From assembly GCF_020379485.1 (NCBI RefSeq), contig NC_063452.1, forward strand, positions 11,263,065 to 11,327,064: a stretch of DNA of 64,000 nt, in the 5' to 3' direction. A program made the position numbers and the translations under genes. The stretch is from Brassica napus. Lineage: Eukaryota; Streptophyta; Magnoliopsida; Brassicales; Brassicaceae. Numbering within the stretch: the first letter of the stretch is position 1; each line of letters begins with the position of its first letter. The notes under the pieces were generated by a model. The model searched no databases and was not told where the DNA came from. It saw only the letters and a program-made list of their open reading frames with translations. Shown piece by piece: positions 60,701 to 64,000 of the stretch.

Positions 60701-61791
60701 TCTTTCCTTTTGTCGCAGATAAGATCATGAGCATAAAACCAAGTACATTGGGAGCTCCAGATCGCCTCTTCTGGATTCATACGAGTGACGGCATCTACAC
60801 AACCAAGACGGGTTATGCCGCTGCGGTGGCCTTCAGAACAGAGCAGGAAGATGGCCAACAAAATCTAAATCAGAATCGACTAGACTGGAACAAAGGAGTA
60901 TGGAACTTGAAGACAGCTCCCAAGGTTCAACTGTTAGTTTGGAAGGCCTTTAAAGGCATTCTCCCGGTGGGAGAAAAATTACTTCAACGCCAAGTCAAGA
61001 TCGACCCTTTGTGCAAAAGATGCGGTGAACTCGAATCTATCAATCATCTTCTATTTCAATGTGAATTTGCGGAGAAAGTCTGGAAAGCAGCCCCTTTTGC
61101 AAATAGAATCGATAGGAGAGGATTACTAGATTTGGAAACTGATTGGATGAGATTGATTGAGGTACCTTGTCTACCTCCAGTGGGGATTGTAGCGGGACAA
61201 TTAGCGCCATGGATTATCTGGTCTATTTGGACAGCGCGCAACAAAATGATCTTCAACAACAAACTCTGCTCGCCGGAGGAAGTGGTCACTAGAGCGGTGG
61301 CAGCAGCCAGAGAATGGCTGAATGCACAGTGCAAGGAAGTTAGTAGGCCTCTCCCTCCTCGAAGATATGCACCTATTACACCCCTCGCCATAATGATACA
61401 AACAGACGCAGCTTGGAATGGGACGACAAAGAATGCAGGCTTGGGATGGATCATCAGGAAAACAGAGGGCACTCTTCGCTTCCAAGGATCAAACAGGCTC
61501 GTGAACTCCCCGCTAGTTGCGGAAGGTTTGGCAATGCGAAAGGCAGTGGAGAAATGTAAGGAACTGGGGCTCCAGAACGTCAGCTTTGAGTCGGACTCAT
61601 CACAACTTATCAAGGCATTAAACTCCATGGTGGAGCCTCCAGAGATTTATGGAATTGTTGCTGACATTAGAATTGCTTGTAGTTACTTTGTTTCTTCTTC
61701 CTTTGCTTGGATCCCTCGAGGTGACAACTCTGAGGCTGATCGGCTAGCAAAACAGGCTCTAAGCCTTGTATCATGTGGCTCTGCTGCATAA
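57760..61791 (+). pseudogene. LINE ORF2: endonuclease, reverse transcriptase, RNase H
   Basis: Starts around ILGWNCQGIGSPETLQRLGE. Endonuclease: FFLSETKNPPETVLSKIQEL, WFVTGDFNDIIGNDEKTGGP, SDHKPLL. RT: ADKAPGPDGF, RPIALCNVYYKIISKILTKR, FIPERAISDNVLITHEVLYY, GIRQGDPLSPYIFIL, and the catalytic LLFADDTMFF, which is intact. Then zf-RVT (APKVQLLVWKAFKGILPVGE, CKRCGELESINHLLFQCEFA) and RNase H (IQTDAAWNGTTKNAGLGWII, ESDSSQLIKALNS, WIPRGDNSEADRLAKQALSL). Breaks: TAG 58234, TAA 58492, a frameshift at the 11-G run 59148-59158, TAA 59739, a frameshift near 60,135, and several stops from 60,500 to 60,720; 60727-61791 is open again. Inactive. Confidence 0.9.
59148..59158 (+). repeat. Poly-G run at ORF2 frameshift
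   Basis: Eleven G residues inside the RT domain; the ORF2 frame changes exactly here. Confidence 0.9.
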
Positions 61792-63012
61792 AACTTATGA
61801 ATTAATGAATGTTGTGTTACAAAAAAAAAAAAAATTGATTCTAAAATCTTCACCAAATGCCAAGAGTAAAAATGATCATGACCAAAGAATATATAACAAA
61901 TACACGAGAAAGAACTTACCTTGGCATGTTCAAGAACATCACAAATCTACTGAGCATCTATTATGATCCTGTGTTTCCAAGGTTTTTCTCTATAAACGGC
62001 TTGTGTACCCATTTGTTGTAGTAACTTGTGCATCACTATTTCTCCTTTGGTTGACATATATATGAGAGATCTGTTTACAAGGATTTTCAACCCCTGTTCA
62101 GTATCAAAGTGATTGTCAGCGAACATGGCTTTCACAAGATCACTTTCCTTATAGTTAAAGAAGACGGCAATGTGGAGAAATAAAGATTGCTCTTTCTCAT
62201 GTAAACTCTCATAACCGACTCGTATTGCGTCCTCAATATCCCGATCAAGAATAGTTTCTAGCCTGTGGATTACGCCTTTCCACTCGTCCTCATTTTTTTC
62301 ACGTAAAGATGAACCCACTACACGGAGACCCAATGGAAGGTTGCAACAAAGCTCTGTTACTCTTTTAGCATGCTCTTTAAAACAATTGTGTGGATAGCTT
62401 TGTCTAATGCATATCTACATAAGATCTTGAGAGCTTCTTCATCAGATGGAAACCTCACATGGTACATATTATTGATACCATGTTGCTGCAAAATCTCTTT
62501 GTTTTCTGTGGTAACTACAATCCTACTTCCTGGACCAAACCATGTAGTCTCATTCGCCAACGCCTCTAATTGCTTTACATCGTTCACATCATCAAGAACG
62601 ATTAGCACTTTTTGGTCGTGTAACCTCTCTTGTATCATACCTAGATGGCATATCCTGATACCATCCTGGTTGAGTATATTTGAAAGGAGTTGTTCTTGTA
62701 AACGCAGTTTCAACCCATACTCATCAAAACCACAATGATAGCTTCCCCTAAGGTTGTCAACAAAACAAGTAAGCTGAAACCTATTAGAGAGTAGGCTGTG
62801 TAAAGCTCTAGCAATGGTTGTCTTGCCAATGCCTGCAGGGCCAGAGATCGCAACCATTCCGAACTCCATCATAATTTAGATCTGGCAAAAACTCCATTTT
62901 TCTCAAATGAGCTTCAAGTCCAACCATGCCATCAAAATTTCTAGACGGTGTAGCATTCAGTTTATCTGAAACATCTCTGGCAATCTTCTTGATCATTTTT
63001 GCTTCATTATCC

Positions 63013-63231
63013 CTATCACAAGAGAAAGAAAAGAAAAAAAAGCATTGTTTCCGTCAAATAGTCACAGAGAAAACATTCCTCTGTTCCCAATCATTTATAA
63101 TTTTATGACATGCATTTTTAATATTTATTCAACAAAAACATGCTCGTAATTAAATGTAATCCTTATTCATTATTAACACCATACCATTATTTTATTTTAT
63201 TTTCCCTGGAGATTACGCTTAATAGAACCTA
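63013..63231. other. Intron-like sequence upstream of third TNL NB-ARC exon
   Basis: AT-rich sequence following (in minus-strand terms, preceding) the acceptor at 63013. No TIR coding seen. Confidence 0.4.
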
Positions 63232-64000
63232 AGAGCATGATTAATGGGAGGTTCCTAAGGTGGAGTTCTTAGCGACGGGTTCTTAGGGGGAGAGGGGTTA
63301 TTGGGCAAAAAATTCTAGAGGAGTTATTAAATTTTGAGATTCCATTGTTATTGATCTGTGAATTTTTAAAATCTAAATAGAATCCATTGTTATTTGAGTG
63401 ATGATTTTTAAATTCCACTCAAATTTGTTATTGGAAAAGTTTAGTTTTCATTGATTTTAAGATTCTATTAAAATCTATTGTTATTGGGATGTAAATTTTC
63501 TTTGTTTTTACTCGTAGTACACAACTTTGAGAATATCATCTATACCCATAAGATTTTTGAAATCAATGTAATAAAATACACTCACATACAAAAACTCAAA
63601 TTGAAAAATGAAATAATATACAAATCACAACTTTAACATAATACAATTCACAACTTAAAAATAATAGAAAAAATATTAAAAATTTAATATAAAAATTGTA
63701 AAAATAGTTTTCAAAAGCACTTTCGAATTTAAAAAAAAACATTTCAAAAATAATAATTCAATTTTTTTTTACAAAATTCAAATTTAAAACATATATTTCG
63801 AAATTATATAAAATTTTTATTTTTATTTTTATTATTTATATCTATAAAGTAAGAAGTAGAAATTAATGTTTTTGGTTATTTTATTTCTTGAGATTTTTTT
63901 TGTGACAAAAACTTTTTTAAAAGTTGTTTAAGAATTGCCTTAATTGAAATGATTTTCTTTCCTTTTATTCAACCACCATTAATTTTTACTTTAAAAGTTA
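63232..64000. mobile_element. Nested MITEs, PIF-like and GGGGTTATTGG family
   Basis: 63,232-63,290 looks like a PIF/Harbinger MITE end (AAGAGCATGATTAATGGGAG, TTCCTAAGG...TTCTTAGCG). It is interrupted at about 63,290 by GGGGTTATTGGG with repeated ATTCCATTGTTATTG words, matching the MITE part at 25790-25951. No right ends were identified before the window stops; the rest is AT-rich. Confidence 0.45.

Larger units (their letters stand above)
55247..61834 (+). mobile_element. Near full-length L1-type LINE inside TNL intron
   Basis: The target duplication TTGATTCTAAAATCTT (16 bases, perfect) lies at 55231-55246 and 61835-61850, with a 14-base A tail just before the right copy. The order is 5' UTR of about 630 bases, ORF1, ORF2 (endonuclease, RT, zinc region, RNase H) and a short 3' UTR. 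It is opposite in orientation to the host TNL. Confidence 0.95.
53408..63012 (-). pseudogene. TIR-NBS-LRR immune receptor, third copy, split by LINE
   Basis: Exons on the minus strand: NB-ARC 63012-61920 (acceptor GATAG|G; donor GTAAGT), linker 55006-54710, LRR 54620-53408. Motifs: [12 protein letters not shown]-loop [15 protein letters not shown], kinase-2 [35 protein letters not shown], LRRs such as LPDLSKATKLEKLNLSF, C-terminal FDHRDSGNSLTI and a basic tail NPAKRLKTQ. Lesions: a frameshift before the P-loop (about 62,850-62,880); a one-base loss near 62,405 against the paralogues; a TAG stop near the end of the NB-ARC exon (about 61,947); and a frameshift or small deletion near 54,000 in the LRR exon. 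No TIR exon lies between 63,013 and 64,000; it may be beyond the window or lost. Intron 2 contains a 6.6-kb LINE. Non-functional as sequenced. Confidence 0.9.

Overview
This is a plant nuclear window, almost certainly from a Brassicaceae genome (Brassica/Raphanus type). Spliced GT-AG genes read as close relatives of Arabidopsis proteins, the spacer is very AT-rich, and transposon families typical of crucifers are packed between few genes. Assignments come from reading translations and recalled family motifs; no database search was run.

Layout. 1-0.5 kb: fold-back repeat with a TTTAGGG-like core. 0.77-9.66 kb (+): two tandem TIR-NBS-LRR (TNL) immune-receptor paralogues, both broken by small indels. 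10.3-11.2 kb: possible retroelement tail. 11.4-13.8 kb (-): intact mitochondrial succinyl-CoA ligase beta subunit gene, 11 coding exons. 14-18.7 kb: MITE, decayed PIF/Harbinger element, an orphan CDC48 exon and a GC-rich minisatellite. 19.26-20.26 kb (+): intact D27-like gene. 20.8-28.2 kb: transposon graveyard with a coiled-coil gene remnant cut by a CACTA end, a block of three unrelated host-gene fragments in the same orientation (lipid phosphate phosphatase, ArgJ, plastid G6PD; minus strand), and a second, coding CACTA element. 29.3-30.6 kb: Helitron. 31.2-32.7 kb (+): intact PLAC8-type gene. 35.1-36.5 kb: Helitron-like element between abutting direct repeats. 37.6-38.1 kb (-): intact RING-H2 gene. 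38.5-46.8 kb: hAT MITE, truncated LINE, copia element with very short LTRs. 47.8-49.2 kb (-): intact METTL23-like methyltransferase gene. 50.3-50.6 kb: tRNA-derived SINE. 53.4-63.0 kb (-): third TNL pseudogene, whose intron carries a nearly full-length LINE.

Five genes look intact: SUCLA-type, D27-like, PLAC8, RING-H2 and METTL23-like. They are unrelated housekeeping or signalling functions, with no operon logic. The three TNL copies belong to one subfamily with the same four-exon structure, and none has an uninterrupted reading frame as sequenced. The PLAC8/RING/TNL neighbourhood resembles what I recall of the Arabidopsis At1g63830-At1g63880 interval; this is recollection, not an alignment.
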